Shown here in pieces: positions 11,448 to 23,005 of a DNA stretch of 64,000 bases (positions are counted from its first letter, which is position 1; each line of letters opens with the position of its first letter). This stretch comes from Lactarius indigo. Taxonomy: Eukaryota > Basidiomycota > Agaricomycetes > Russulales > Russulaceae. The notes beneath the pieces are model-generated. The model saw only the letters and a program-made list of their open reading frames with translations, was not told the origin of the DNA and made no database searches. Location: assembly GCA_025766275.1 (NCBI GenBank), contig JAFKAC010000010.1, positions 496,001 to 560,000 on the forward strand, given 5' to 3'. Position numbers and translations under genes: made by a program.

Positions 11448-14400
11448 TTACCACGCAATCCAGGCAAGGAAACTCTTGGGATATTTGCGCACGATAAGCT
11501 TGCGCGTCTCGTCGAGGCTACATCCGACCAGTTAGCATTGAGATCTGGGGAGGCAAGAGTGCCAAACTTACATAAGGAGCGCCAGTGCGAAGGTCAACGG
11601 GATGAAGAAGTGTTTTGCGGGGATGTTGCTCGTCTGGAAGACATGGTGGCTAAATTACGCATTGGGAGTCAGCGCGCGTATCGGAGGGTGTGCAGAAGAG
11701 AGGGACGTACAAGACGGGGACGTAGCAGAAGAAGATACCGATGAGGAGAGCGCAGATCGCCGAGGGGATCACCATGCGGTTCACGCCCCACGTAGGCGGC
11801 TGCTGGAAGATGCTCGAGCGGCGCGTGCGAGTAGAGAGCAAGTTACTAAAAAAGTCATCGTCAGATCCTCCTCCCCCTTTATACAAAGAGCACGAAACAT
11901 ACCCCCACTGCATCACGACGAGGGTGAAGAAGTAAACGCTCTGGGCTTCGTACAGTAGGTCATTTGTGAACTCGGGGGGGTAGTTGCCGAATTTCCCTGC
12001 CAAAGATGTGAATGGCACGCCGTGGACCTGGAGGTACCAGAATGACCTGCATGCAATCGTCAGCTAAAAGAGGACGAGATACGACGACAGATAGAGGACG
12101 GACATGGACATGGCGCAGAGCGACTCGAGGATACCGAGGAAGCCGTACGCGTGCAGTAACAAGCGGATATTCGCGAGGCGGTCCTTGCGTATGTTGCGAG
12201 GCGGGCGGTTGAGCAGGCCGCTCTCTGGCGGCTCGAAGCACATGCTGAGCGCGGGAAGGACATCGGTCTGCGTGGTAGCGCGAGTGTGAGTGAGCGCCTC
12301 CGAGGCGTGCAGATAGTAATAATACGCACAGCGACGCAAATCAAGATCATCTGGATGTTGCTGAGCATTTGCGGGACGCCAAGGACAACGTTCAGAACGA
12401 TGGGCATGAGCTCAGAGAAACTAAAATCATCAGACCGTCAGAGCCAGCACGAATGAACAAAAACGGAGGGTAGTTTACCTGCCGGCAGGAAGGAGGTACA
12501 GGGTTGTCTTTTTCAAGTTGTCGAACACCAAGCGGCCTGCGTGAGAGACGATCAGACCCAAAGAAGACGACGGGACCGCGAGACGCGACGTACCGTATTC
12601 CAGTGCGACAACGATCGCGGAAAAGTCCTCCAAAAGCACCATGTCTGCTGCCTCGCGCGCGACGTCTGACCCGTTGCCCATCGCAATACCGCAGTCCGCG
12701 GCGCGTAGCGCGGGTGCGTCATTGACACCGTCACCCGTGACAGCGACGACGCACTCGCGGGCCTGCATAGAGCGGACGATGCGGAGCTTCTGTTCGGGCG
12801 TGGTGCGGGCAAAAACGATCTCCTTGTACGAGCAGAGGACCTCCTCCTGCTCCGGCGTGAGCGTCTCGAGTTCCGCGCCAGTGATGACGATGCTCTGCGG
12901 TGGATCACTCGGGTCGTGCGAGTCGGTTATGTCGACGTGCTCCTTATCCTTGAACGAGCTCTGCTCCAACAGGTCCGATGCGTGGTGAACTGCGGCCGGG
13001 TTCGTAATGATGCCTGCTTGTGCGGCGATGGCAACAGCGGTAGCGGGGTGGTCACCAGTGACGACGAAGAAGCGGATTCCAGCTCCACGACATGTCCTGA
13101 AAGGTACAAGTCAGCGGGGACAAAGGTCACGTGCAAAGGACGCCAAAGCGCACCGAACAGTATCCGGGATATCGGGCTTAAGAGGGTCGATCAGGCCCAC
13201 CATACCGACGATGATCAGATCCGAGTTCAAGCCGTCGACGAGTTCGTTAAAGTCCTCTGAATACGGGTCGATTTCCTTGGGCAGGGCGTCACGTGGGACC
13301 ACACGACGCGCAAGGAGGAGCACACGGCGACCTTGTGCAGCCCACTGCTCCTGGATCGCGACGACGCGTTGGCGCGCGGCGTAGGTGAGGAATAAGGGTT
13401 TTTCGGCGCCTGGGGAGATGACGTGGGAGCAACGGCTGAGGAGGATCTCTGGGGCACCTTTGACGCAGAGCAGGAGATCACCGGGTGCGAACGAGTCCCA
13501 GGAGGCAAGCGGCGCGGGGAGAGGACCTTCGTTGCTCGTAGGGGGGACAGCTTCGGAGAGCGTGAGCATGTATTTTGTCTGGAAATGGCGTCAGCGGGGT
13601 TTGTTAGACGAGCGCGAAGCAGCTCACCTTGGAGTTGAAGGCCATTTTGTGAACATGTTTCCAGCGCGTGCGCGCCGCGTCGACAGAGGCAAGGAGGAAA
13701 TCGGCGAATTTCAAGAGCGCGGAGTCTGGGAACGTGATGAGAAAGCGAGGAGGAAGAGAAATCGGATTTACTGACCAGTGGCATCACCGTTGATTTTGCG
13801 ATTCGAGTCTGAAGGAGAACCCTCGAAAGAGGCGGCGTTGCAGAGGGCAGCGACGGTGGCCAGTTGACGTTGGTTCTCAAGAACTGAGTGCGGGGCCGAG
13901 TCGAGCGAGTCGCGCAAGGAGGACAGAGAGTATGTGACGTCATAGATCGCGGCATCTTCGACGTGCATCTTGTTCTGCGTTAGAGTGCCCGTTTTATCCT
14001 GAAAAGGTAATAAATACCCGCAAATACGGATTTAAGTCGGTCTTACCGAGCACAGAACATTGACGGAGCCGAGGGTCTCGACGATGGATAGCGACCTGTA
14101 GTCAGATGGTTTAAATAACACCAACATGAGACTGTGATGGTAGGACCCACTTGCACAGCACCTTGTGCTTGCTCAGAGTGTTTGCAACCTTGGCCAAAGA
14201 CAGAGTAACCGCAATCGGAAGTCCCTCCGGGATGAAAGCGACTAAATGAAAAGGGCGTGTCAGTCATTTCCGGAGAGGGCGCAATCAAGCAGCACAGATA
14301 TTTACCCATAACAGAAACGACATCGATAAGGAGGCCCGAAGTGTTGATGTACTTGGGGAAGCTGTGGCGTAACCTGAGCAGAAGAAGCCTGAGCCACGCT

Positions 14401-15782
14401 GCAATTACGGAAGGGACAGGTGCCCTCACCATGCGGCCCACAAGATAACAATGATGACGGCAACCATGGTGGCGAGACTAGCGATGATGACAACGAAGCG
14501 GAGAATCTCGCGTTGCAGCGTCGTCATCGACACCGGTGCGGCAGAGGACAGTTTAGCGATGCGTCCGCTGTGGGTAGCTCGTGTGAGATTTCGAAGAGGC
14601 TGTGAAGGAGGAAGGCGGTGACGTACAAGACAGTGTTGTCGCCGGTCTGGAAGACGAGACCTCGGCCAGACCCACTGACGCAGAGCGTCCCTTGGAGTGC
14701 GATGTTCTTCGTCTAAACAAACATAGTTAGAGATGGGCGCTTCCCGTGGAGCATCGATAGTGCAGACCTCGAGGATGTTGTCGTTTGTCTTTTCCAAGCG
14801 CCCTGCAACCGGTTCACTCTAAACAAGGAAAAGCCAAATGTCAGCGCCAGAAAAAAAAAAATGAAAGGGTGCATGTCCCGGACATACCTCGCCAGTGAGC
14901 ACGCTACGGTCGAACCTGATATCCCCACTGACGTCGATCAGTTTGACATCTGCGGGCACCTTCTGGCCAAGAGCGATTTGTACAATATCACCGGGGACGA
15001 GAGCCGCGGCGGGCACAGTGACCTGCCTGCCGTCGCGGAGCACGATGACGTCTGCGGGGAGCATGCCTTGGATAGAGGACATCACGCGGGACGTGGAGAA
15101 GTCCTGCCACGCGTTGAAGATGGCCTGCAGGACGACGACGACGAGGAGCACGATCGCGAGCGCCAGGTTAGACGCCTGGGGGGCCGGTTCACCCAATGGT
15201 TTCCTAAAAGTGCATGGGTGTTCCTCAGTCACCAAGCCAACGAAATGCGCCAGGGTTGAACTTACCAGGCAAGGAAGCAAACTATGCTCGCCGCCAGAAG
15301 CAGACTACCAAAGCCGCCGAAAACCCATCCAAGCACTTTACGCAACATACGGCTCGGCGGGGGCGAGATCTGGTTCGGGCCATACCGCGCGGTGCGACGC
15401 TGCGCCTGTGGGGAGTCGATACCGGTCTGGGGGGAGGCACCGAGACGGCGGAGCGCCTCATCGATAGACACGTTGTGCCAATCGAGGTCGGATAGATCTG
15501 TGGTAGGGTTGAGAAAGTTCGTACAGTGAAGTAGAAAAGGGAGGGGGATCATGTACCTTTAACCCCGTTTTTTCCGTTGTTGGCCTGTTTTTCCCGTCCA
15601 GATTCCAACTGCAAGCTCATAGTGCGGAACTCGACCGGGAGGCGAGCGGAGGGCCGACTGTGGTCCTGGATAGAGACCGTCCTTTGGGCGGCAAGCGAGA
15701 GGCCGTGATCGGTATGGGGAGCATTGCGATCCAAAGTGGGCACGTTGGTGATCCTCTGATTCTCGATATCGACCGTCGCCAT
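11448..15782 (-). CDS. Type IIC P-type cation ATPase (Na,K-ATPase alpha-like)
   Basis: Twenty exons from ATG at 15782 to TAA at 11450-11448 join to about 1088 residues; introns are about 36-64 bases. One donor near 12082-12088 is ambiguous by 3-6 bases. Visible landmarks: TGES actuator motif (SVLTGE then SEPVAGR), PEGLP in M4 (377-381), phosphorylation motif CSDKTGTLTQNKM with Asp420, nucleotide-binding KGAPE (566-570), TGDHPAT (about 681-687), TGDGVNDAP (788-796), and a C-terminal LDETRKLIVRKYP like the animal alpha subunit end. Loop patterns (YGPN-ISPPP, FGGFGSLLL, FLAW) place it with type IIC rather than with Ca2+ or H+ pumps. By family it would pump Na+ and/or K+ across the plasma membrane; ion specificity is not proven. 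M6 reads CVATD where animal pumps have DLGTD, so the first ligand Asp is missing. The catalytic Asp lies just after an intron. Confidence 0.9.
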
Positions 15783-15862
15783 GCTGGACGGAAGTAGTAA
15801 TGAGGCTGCCAAAGGAGCACGAGCTTGAGGGGAAGGAAGAGAGGGCGTCTCATTTTCGACGG

Positions 15863-15870
15863 TATTTAAA
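15863..15870 (-). promoter_or_regulatory. Possible TATA element of the P-type ATPase gene
   Basis: TTTAAATA on the minus strand lies about 80 bases upstream of the ATG at 15782. Position and composition suit a core promoter element; there is no other support. Confidence 0.35.
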
Positions 15871-18800
15871 GCATATGTGCACAGGTACAACGGCTGTAAA
15901 TGGCGCGAAGGTTTTGGTTTCCGGCAACGGAGACAGACTTTCCCAGAGCTCCGGGGTGCGGAGCAACGGATGTAGACTGTTGCGAACAGTGAAAACTGTT
16001 GCAAACAGTTGAGATGTTTAAGCCATTGGAAGGGTGTGACGAGAGATATTCGCCGGAGGGCAAATCACTCACTCGTGGTGAGAATCGATAGCCAAACTGA
16101 CATCTCCTTGCGTAGCGAGCTGGCCTAGTTGCATTGCTGTGCTTGCGTCAATGAGAGGGAAATTTGCCCCGCGCTGGCTCATAGACACCATATCCATCTC
16201 AGTTCCACCACTTGGCCTGTGGCGAGCCTAAGTGCACAGCATCCCCGCTTGGCAAGCCAATTGCCAGATACGTATGCCTTTACCAGGCGGCAGCGTTGAT
16301 ATTCCCACGTAGAGGGGTATCAACACGCGGGTTCTGTAACACCTGCCAAGAATAATTGCAGCCGCTAGACAGCTCTTCTTTGTTTCACGTTTGGCCAAGG
16401 TATGAGCGATGCATTGCATCAGTCCCCAAATCGTAACGGTCTAAGTCACATTGGGCATGTGATACCCACGGCATATATCACGGCAGTTCCCGGCTCTCCC
16501 ACGATCGAAATTTGAATGATAACGCCCCGAATCGGCTCGCCGCAATATCATTGAGCAACTGCACTGCAGTGTGTTGAAACCGCATATGGTGCCAAACTAA
16601 CTACTCTTGCCGTCGGACACTCAAAGTACTCAAACTATATCAGGTGACGCCGTCAATGCCATCCTTCTTCGGCACCAACCAACTTCCAGCTAATAACTCC
16701 ACATAGAGTCGTGTACGGATTTTTGCCAATAATGGACTAGAAGTGACCCAAATCGTGTCCTTGTGGGATCCAGGGGTGAAAATTCGTAATAACAATTCTC
16801 GAATATCCCACAAACTGGTGGACAAGTGGGAAGTACCCGGACCTCGTGACCAACCGAAGACACAAGGTTGACAACCCCTTTTCGATCTTATCTCAGGGGA
16901 AGCAAGGACAGGGACCTACTATACTCGGCTTGTAGCACTCATCCCCACCCCCTTTCGAATGGCTGCGATGTACGCGGCGATACATGAAGCTCTGAAGGAT
17001 CAGGTGATCCGCGCGAGGCGGACTAATCCATTTGAACGCCGTGTCTCATATTGACAGAAACGTGGTCTACGATTGGTAGTTGCGACACCACGATGGATGG
17101 GCAGTGACTTGCGGTGTGCTTTTGCTTTCACACGCCATACATCACGTATGTAGTGCCAATGCTTGACCATTCCAACGAAAGTTGGTCACACTATTAACGA
17201 GGGGAATAATTTGTGGGGTGATAAATAACATCACCCCGAACACTGCCTTCAGTTCCCTCTGGATTTGCTTCAGATCAATCCATTGTGGCGCCTGTTCTGG
17301 TACTCACGGCATCACACATCATAGTTACGTGACTGACGTGCAGACGAAACGACTCGGGGTTCAGGGGAACCCCAGTGGGAACTCACAGTAAGCTGATGGG
17401 TTCTGGAGTACAGTAGAACATACGTAAATGGGCAACAACCGTGACGGAAGGGCTGGGTGGCAGTGCGTGCCTGTCTCCCGGAGCGACTCCTTGTGGAGAC
17501 CATCAATCCAAGTCCTACAGCTGGACCAGGATAAGTAGAAGGCAGAGTAGCAGCCGCTCCACTGCAACGGATACACGGAGGGCAGAGGCCACCAAACCTA
17601 TGAACTAGACGAAACGGTGCCCAGTAGGACGTCAACGTCTTCAGGCTCGATCTGGCCACGCGACTCGTGCCCAACTGATGTGCCAAGGGCCCGCCCGTTC
17701 TTTCTTGGTTCTCTCTTGTTCTAAATCGGCCATTCTAGGCAATTACCAACCCCAACTTACGTCCATTCAGGAACATGAACTCTGCTTATATGATAACTCG
17801 GGCTGGATCGTGCTAGAATTCCCAGTCGACCCGGCCTCAGTGGGCGACTCCTTATGTGGGCACCTGGTCGCTACTAGTGAGCAGCGCCGCCATTCACCAC
17901 ACGGCATCGAAATCAAACCCACTCTATCCCACTCCCTACTATACGCAACTCTTTGCCTCACCGTAAGGCGCTCTTTTAAACGCGGACTACACCTATAGGT
18001 TCTTTGCCAACTGGACACCCACAAACTTGCGAATGCGGAGACGAAGAACGCACCACCCGCCACACCATTCATAATCATTACCTCCTCCCGTAACATGCTT
18101 GGGATAGAACCCTCGTACCCGGATTCAATCGCATCGTTTTTGTGGACACAAGGCGGACTTTAAACGTTGTTGCTTGCACCCAAGAATAAGTATGTGTCTT
18201 CTTTATCTCGCTCACTCTCCACCTCGCAGGTTTCCACTTTCGTCTCTTTAACGTCGTCGTTGTCGTCATATGCTCGCTTTTGCGGTCGCGAACTGGGTCA
18301 GATCGAGTTTCGGAGTTGTTGTTGTTGACGGAAACTTATGTGACGTGGGCCGAAGCCCCGACACCAAGGTGCGCGCTGAGTTCCTCAACCCCACCCCTTG
18401 CATGCGACGAACGAATTCTCACGCGCATCTTGCAAGCTCACTTGCACAACTCCGCGTATCAATGTTCCTTATTCCGCGTCTGCATTCCTATCGCGCCCAT
18501 GTATACCTTCACGTGTTGATAAGACATTTGGTGTGACGGTTTTGCCATTTCGATCATACTTGCATAGAAGTTTCGGCGAACCCGACGACCTCCTCGAATG
18601 GGTTTCGAACGTCGTACGTGGAAATGAGCCTTCCCATCTGCTTCTTAGTATGGTATTATCACGTTTTATCTTCTACGTCGAAATGGCATGTATTGTTAGT
18701 GGAGGTGAACACGTGTGCCGGCCTATATCTGAAGACCACGGAACTACACGTGACAGTTGTTTTATGCACACTGTTACTTTACGTGTGGTCCACGGGATTT

Positions 18801-20117
18801 TGGGGGGTCGTTCAGTCCCTCCCTCGTCTACCAATTCGTGCGCCAGACACATTTGACGATATTCCCTGTGCGCAAGTTGGTTGTGACTCGCGCTCGCTGG
18901 CCTTGCATTTGGTTTGCGGCGGTCTCGCATCGGCACAGCGATGTATGAAGGATCGGCTAATAAAACGTGATCCGCGCGAGGTAAACCCGAGACTGTTCCA
19001 TCCTGGCAGCTTTTGAATCAAAGGAGATTGTTTCATAGGAAAGATCGTGGTGTTCAAAGCGCTTTCTATGTGCAATGCCAAGACCTAGATGATAACCCGA
19101 GGAGAACGAGCATATTTCGAGCAAAGCTGAGCTGGAATGGCAATACGAAGTCGCTTCTTCGGAGTGTTTGGGTTGTTGGAGTAGACTGCTCGTACGTATG
19201 CGAGCCCGGTGACGCATATCGAAGCCTAAACATGATTTACTGGATTGTTTCCAGAGTGATCGGGGTCGACGATTATCCAAAGAGCGTCCTTCTCTCGTAT
19301 ATATTATTTATAACGAAGCGAACGCGGGGAGTGCCAGCCAGCACGTAGGAGACTTGGTGTGTAAATATGGTGGGCACACCTTGATCGCGCCTCGGAGGGA
19401 TCCAATGGCTTCATCTACCAACCGGACGTGCCGTCCTTGAAAGAATCTGTTGTGGAGAGCACCACCTCCATGATCGGTGTCGCATTCCCGGGCCGGAGTT
19501 CAGGTCTGCCTGAAGGCACAAAGTCCGGACAAGCGACGCTGTGATCCCGTTTTCTGCTTGTCGAAGGAATCAAGGGGTGGTCCTCGCAAATCTGGAAGTG
19601 CTCGATAGAATACTGGACGTCGTAATCGAGCTGTTCGAACTTTCTGGAGCCATGGAGAGCTGTAGTGAGAAAAGAGAGAAGTTCAACTTGGCCGGAATAA
19701 CGGCCGGGCACGGGAAGGGGATCAATTGAGTGCACGACGCAACTGTCGAGATCTTCTTTCTGTTCTGACAACCAATAGCGCAGTAAGCGCGATGTGACTC
19801 CGTTCTGGGTCTGTTGACGTCAGCAATGTGGATAAACGAGATAGAGGGAAGGGGTAGGATAAATTCTGAAAAGAAGCGATCAACTTGTGATACAGGAGAA
19901 CAATGCAGAGCGCCATGTATGTACAAGTCTTCATTCTTCTCACGGCCACGGCCATTACTTTGAAATCGCTTACATCGTATGGGGTATTTGAACTGCCGTC
20001 TCAGTAGTTCAACGGCTCAATACAATTAGTAGATAGTGGCGTCAAGGGGCGACACATAAATTCGACCAAGGTTCCGCAACAGGACTGCGTGGTGGTGGAC
20101 AGATATACAGGAGAATT
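15871..20117. other. Long stretch without a recognisable gene
   Basis: About 4.2 kb with only short frames on both strands. Fragments at 16640-16825 (minus), 17312-17686 (minus) and 18270-19016 (plus, several frames with hydrophobic segments) have some coding-like composition but no family or consistent splice model was found. The plus-strand fragments at 18270-19016 could be a decayed multi-exon membrane protein, which is speculation. No terminal inverted repeats or long terminal repeats were noticed. Confidence 0.4.
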
Positions 20118-20765
20118 CTACCCAATCCTGTGCTCTGACAACAACTAAGCGGGGAGACATCAGATAGATGACACCTTGGTGAACAGAGCGGCGGGGGCAA
20201 ATAACGCGGCGCACCATATTCGGAATTCCGTCCGAGATGAGGTAGACATGTCCACAGTTTAGAAACGTTATCGACAGAGAGGGCTGGGTGCGGAATGCAA
20301 AGACGAGAAATTTTGCACAGACCTCAAGGAACATGTGGTGTAGCTGCTTCAAGAGGTCATCGTCGAGCATCTCTGGCCGCTCGAATGGTAGCGACATATC
20401 TTCAACCTTAAAGTGTAATTGCATGAAATGAACAATGTTATCTTTGGGGCGTATTTTGATGTACTGTAGGTGTGGAGGAGCGAATTGATTCGATTTGTTT
20501 TTACCTCACGAGAAGCCCGAACAAGCGCATCCCACTCGATTCTGGGAAAGAAGCCGCGAAGAAAGTAAGGATTGAAGTCAACCGCATACAGAGTAGGCTT
20601 GACATCATTGAATTTGGGAGAAAAGTTGTTCGTTGTACAGTCCTTGGCGTGGCAAGCGAGAAAATTGTGTGCAAGAGAGAAAGGTGTCAGCGGGTCTAGG
20701 CGGGCCGGCTGACCAAGGATATTGTGGCGCTCAGTGACGTGCGCAGCCTGTCTGGGCCCAGACAT
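20118..20765 (-). pseudogene. TRM112: TRM112-like methyltransferase activator, probably decaying (copy A)
   Basis: A minus-strand exon chain (about 20765-20505, from 20406, and a last exon ending TAG at 20120-20118) follows TRM112 from end to end. It shows AHNFLACHAKDC with two zinc cysteines, PRIEWDALVRASRE, PEMLDDDLLKQLHHMFLE, NCGHVYLISDGIPNM and the terminal LLSEH. TRM112 proteins are small zinc-binding partners that activate several methyltransferases acting on tRNA, rRNA and release factor. Signs of decay: the normal start (MRL-THN) has no ATG, so translation would need an upstream extension beginning near 20765. The CPNC zinc pair is reduced to FLNC, and one inferred intron is short. 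It is divergently arranged with the glycosidase at 21282. It could still be an expressed divergent paralogue. A more broken copy lies at 25431-26700. Confidence 0.6.
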
Positions 20766-20779
20766 CAACCAAGGTCACA

Positions 20780-21045
20780 CCGGCACCGTGATCATGGCTC
20801 AACAATTCCTGGTCTCTCAGATCTCGGGCTTGACAACCGCCAGGCACAGCCGTGTGATGCGAAGTGGTGCGGGAAAGCCTCGCCGGCGCGATTCGGGTTC
20901 TTTTCTTGGTCTTTGGTCTTGACAAACTGCCAGCCACAAACACTGGCACACCGCAGGGCGCAAAAGTGGTGCGGGCTGGCTCACCGGCTCCACTTTCTAG
21001 TCCCAAGTCCTGATAACCACCAGCCACGATAACACTATGGCTGGC
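20780..21045. repeat. Imperfect direct repeats with small inverted repeats upstream of glycosidase copy A
   Basis: Units of roughly 110-120 bases recur, each starting with a TTGACAA/CTGATAA-like core followed by a GCCAG...CTGGC inverted pair. The clearest is CCAGCCA at 21020-21026 facing TGGCTGG at 21038-21044, a perfect 7-base pair around an 11-base spacer. A weaker pair is GCCAG 20929-20933 with CTGGC 20943-20947. Between them the phrase AAGTGGTGCGGG recurs. Related hairpins occur before the second glycosidase copy. They lie in the divergent promoter between the TRM112-like gene and the glycosidase. Confidence 0.55.
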
Positions 21046-21177
21046 TTTAGGAAAATATTTCGAGACTCACAGTATTCGGCTACTGGCTGTGTGAAAATGG
21101 CAATAAGGGGCCGGGTCACGGTTCCACGTATTTGCGGTGCCCCGCAAAACCTCACCTGTGGCGCCCCAATCGACTTT

Positions 21178-21187
21178 CTAAATTTAG
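21178..21187. promoter_or_regulatory. CTAAATTTAG palindrome, candidate core promoter element (copy A)
   Basis: A perfect 10-base palindrome about 95-104 bases upstream of the glycosidase ATG. The same palindrome stands at the same distance before the second copy (27712-27721), although much of the surrounding sequence has diverged. An AT-rich core in this position may act as a TATA-like element. Confidence 0.4.
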
Positions 21188-21281
21188 ACTGTCCGTGGGC
21201 CAAGAAAAGTAGCCAACACATGGACACCCCCCTGGGATTCATGCTCAGGCTCTGTGTCTTGATCATCAACCGTCCCTCGAC

Positions 21282-23005
21282 ATGTACACCTCTTGGTTTG
21301 CCCTCTCGACTCTGTTTTTGGTCGGCGCGTCGGCGCAGGGTCTCGCAAGCAATCAAGTCGATACTGTAAAACAACTCCTTGCAGACAGCGCAACTCACAG
21401 GTCAGCTGATTCCCCGCTTCGCTGTCTAGTCTATATTTATCTCATCTCACATCAGTTGGGAGCTCGGTGTTCGCGCACAAGCTCTCCTCGAGCTCTCTGC
21501 CCCCTCCTTCTCCGTGCTCACCCCATCGGTCCCCCTCCCCCCACCTACGTCCCTGAATTCCTCATCGAACGACACTCTCGCCGATGTCTTCACAATCGCA
21601 CGAAACGCTGTCGCAACACTGCCCCCTCCACCGACTAATGGCACCGGCCAGCCCCTCGTACTAAGGGACGGCAGCGCGGGCGATCCAGCCAGCATCGGAA
21701 TAGCTGTCCTGATTGCCAATTGGACTGGTCTTGGTGGGGAGAATTACGCCGGGGCGGCCACCGCTCAGGTGGAGTACCTATTTGGACCGGGGGTACCGAA
21801 GACTGAAGATGGTGCGATCTCGCATCGTGTTTCGGAGGTGCAGCTCTGGTACCATCATTAGCTCTTTCGCACGTTTCTGTGGGTTTCTTAACGTGCTGCC
21901 CTTTGTGACAGGAGCGACTCGGTGTACATGGTACCCCCCTTCCTCGCATATTATGGTATAACCACGAGAAATCAGTCGATGCTACAGGAAGCGTACAACC
22001 AGGTAAGTTCGTATTCCCGACCTTTCTACGAGCAGTGACCCAGACGGCAAAGCGAATAGGTTAAGTTGTACCGCAGCTACCTCCGCGATACATCGGCAGG
22101 CGGACTATGGCAGCATATCGTCCTAGGTGCGGATGGCACAGACTCGGGTCACTGGTCGACCGGTGCGTAGTGGCATATCACACTCACACACAAGGTGACC
22201 AATGTGGATAACTGCAGGCAATGCATGGGCAGCAGCAGGGATGTTGCGCGTGCTTGGAACGCTTAAAAGTTCATCCTTTTCTCGAAACTTTAAGGGTCAG
22301 ATCAAAGACCTTGGCAACTGGGTCGCGGAGATTCATAGCGCGATGTACCCAAATCTCGTACGTCGCCTGGATGTTGACGCATCATGTTTCATGTGTGTTC
22401 ACACCTCCCCCCCACAGCAAGACAACGGTCTGTTCAAGAACTACGCAGACGGGAACAGCACTGACAATTTCGACGACGCGTCAAGCAGCGCGCTGCTCGC
22501 TGCGACCGTCTACCGTCTCGCACTTCTCACTGGCAACAAGAAATTTGTGCGGGAGGCAGAGCGCACTCGTGCGGCACTCTTTGCCGCAAACGCCACGTCT
22601 GCCGTCCCCTTGGGCGTTCCAGTAGTCACAACTTCGTCCACACACTCGACACCGCGGCCCTCGAGCACGACGCCCTCTTCGACCGCGTCTGCACCAGGGT
22701 CCGAGCAAACGGCATCGAATTCGTTTGCAGACACGCCCCACTTTACGGTTGACGGCTGGCTCGCGCCAGTCGTTGATCCCCTTAACTATGCTGTCGAGGG
22801 CGCACAAAGCCCTGAGGGTCAGGCGTTCACGTTGATGCTTGAATCCGCGTGGCGAGATTGGTCCGCGGCTGGTAGCCCCGGTGCGAACGTAGCGCCGCCT
22901 AGTGCGCGCGTGGGCCTCAGCACCGTGTTACTAGGTACGGTGGGGCTAGTTGTGGCTTGCACGACAATGATGATGGACAGTGGAGCCATCTTGTTCTCGA
23001 TATAG
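21282..23005 (+). CDS. Six-hairpin glycosidase (GH105/GH88-like), secreted, copy A
   Basis: Six exons (21282-21400, 21456-21848, 21912-22002, 22060-22162, 22218-22357, 22418-23005) join to 477 residues. An N-terminal signal peptide ends near ASAQ (about residue 19). Family-like motifs include SVYMVPPFLAYYG, GGLWQHIVLG and HWSTGNAWAAAG (232-243), which resemble unsaturated glucuronyl/rhamnogalacturonyl hydrolases with an alpha6/alpha6 barrel. Many Asn-X-Ser/Thr sites, a Ser/Thr/Pro-rich insertion and a hydrophobic C-terminus suggest a glycosylated, probably membrane- or GPI-anchored surface enzyme acting on acidic plant or fungal polysaccharides. Substrate is not readable from sequence. A close paralogue with the same exon lengths except the last follows at 27810-29545. 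Confidence 0.78.
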
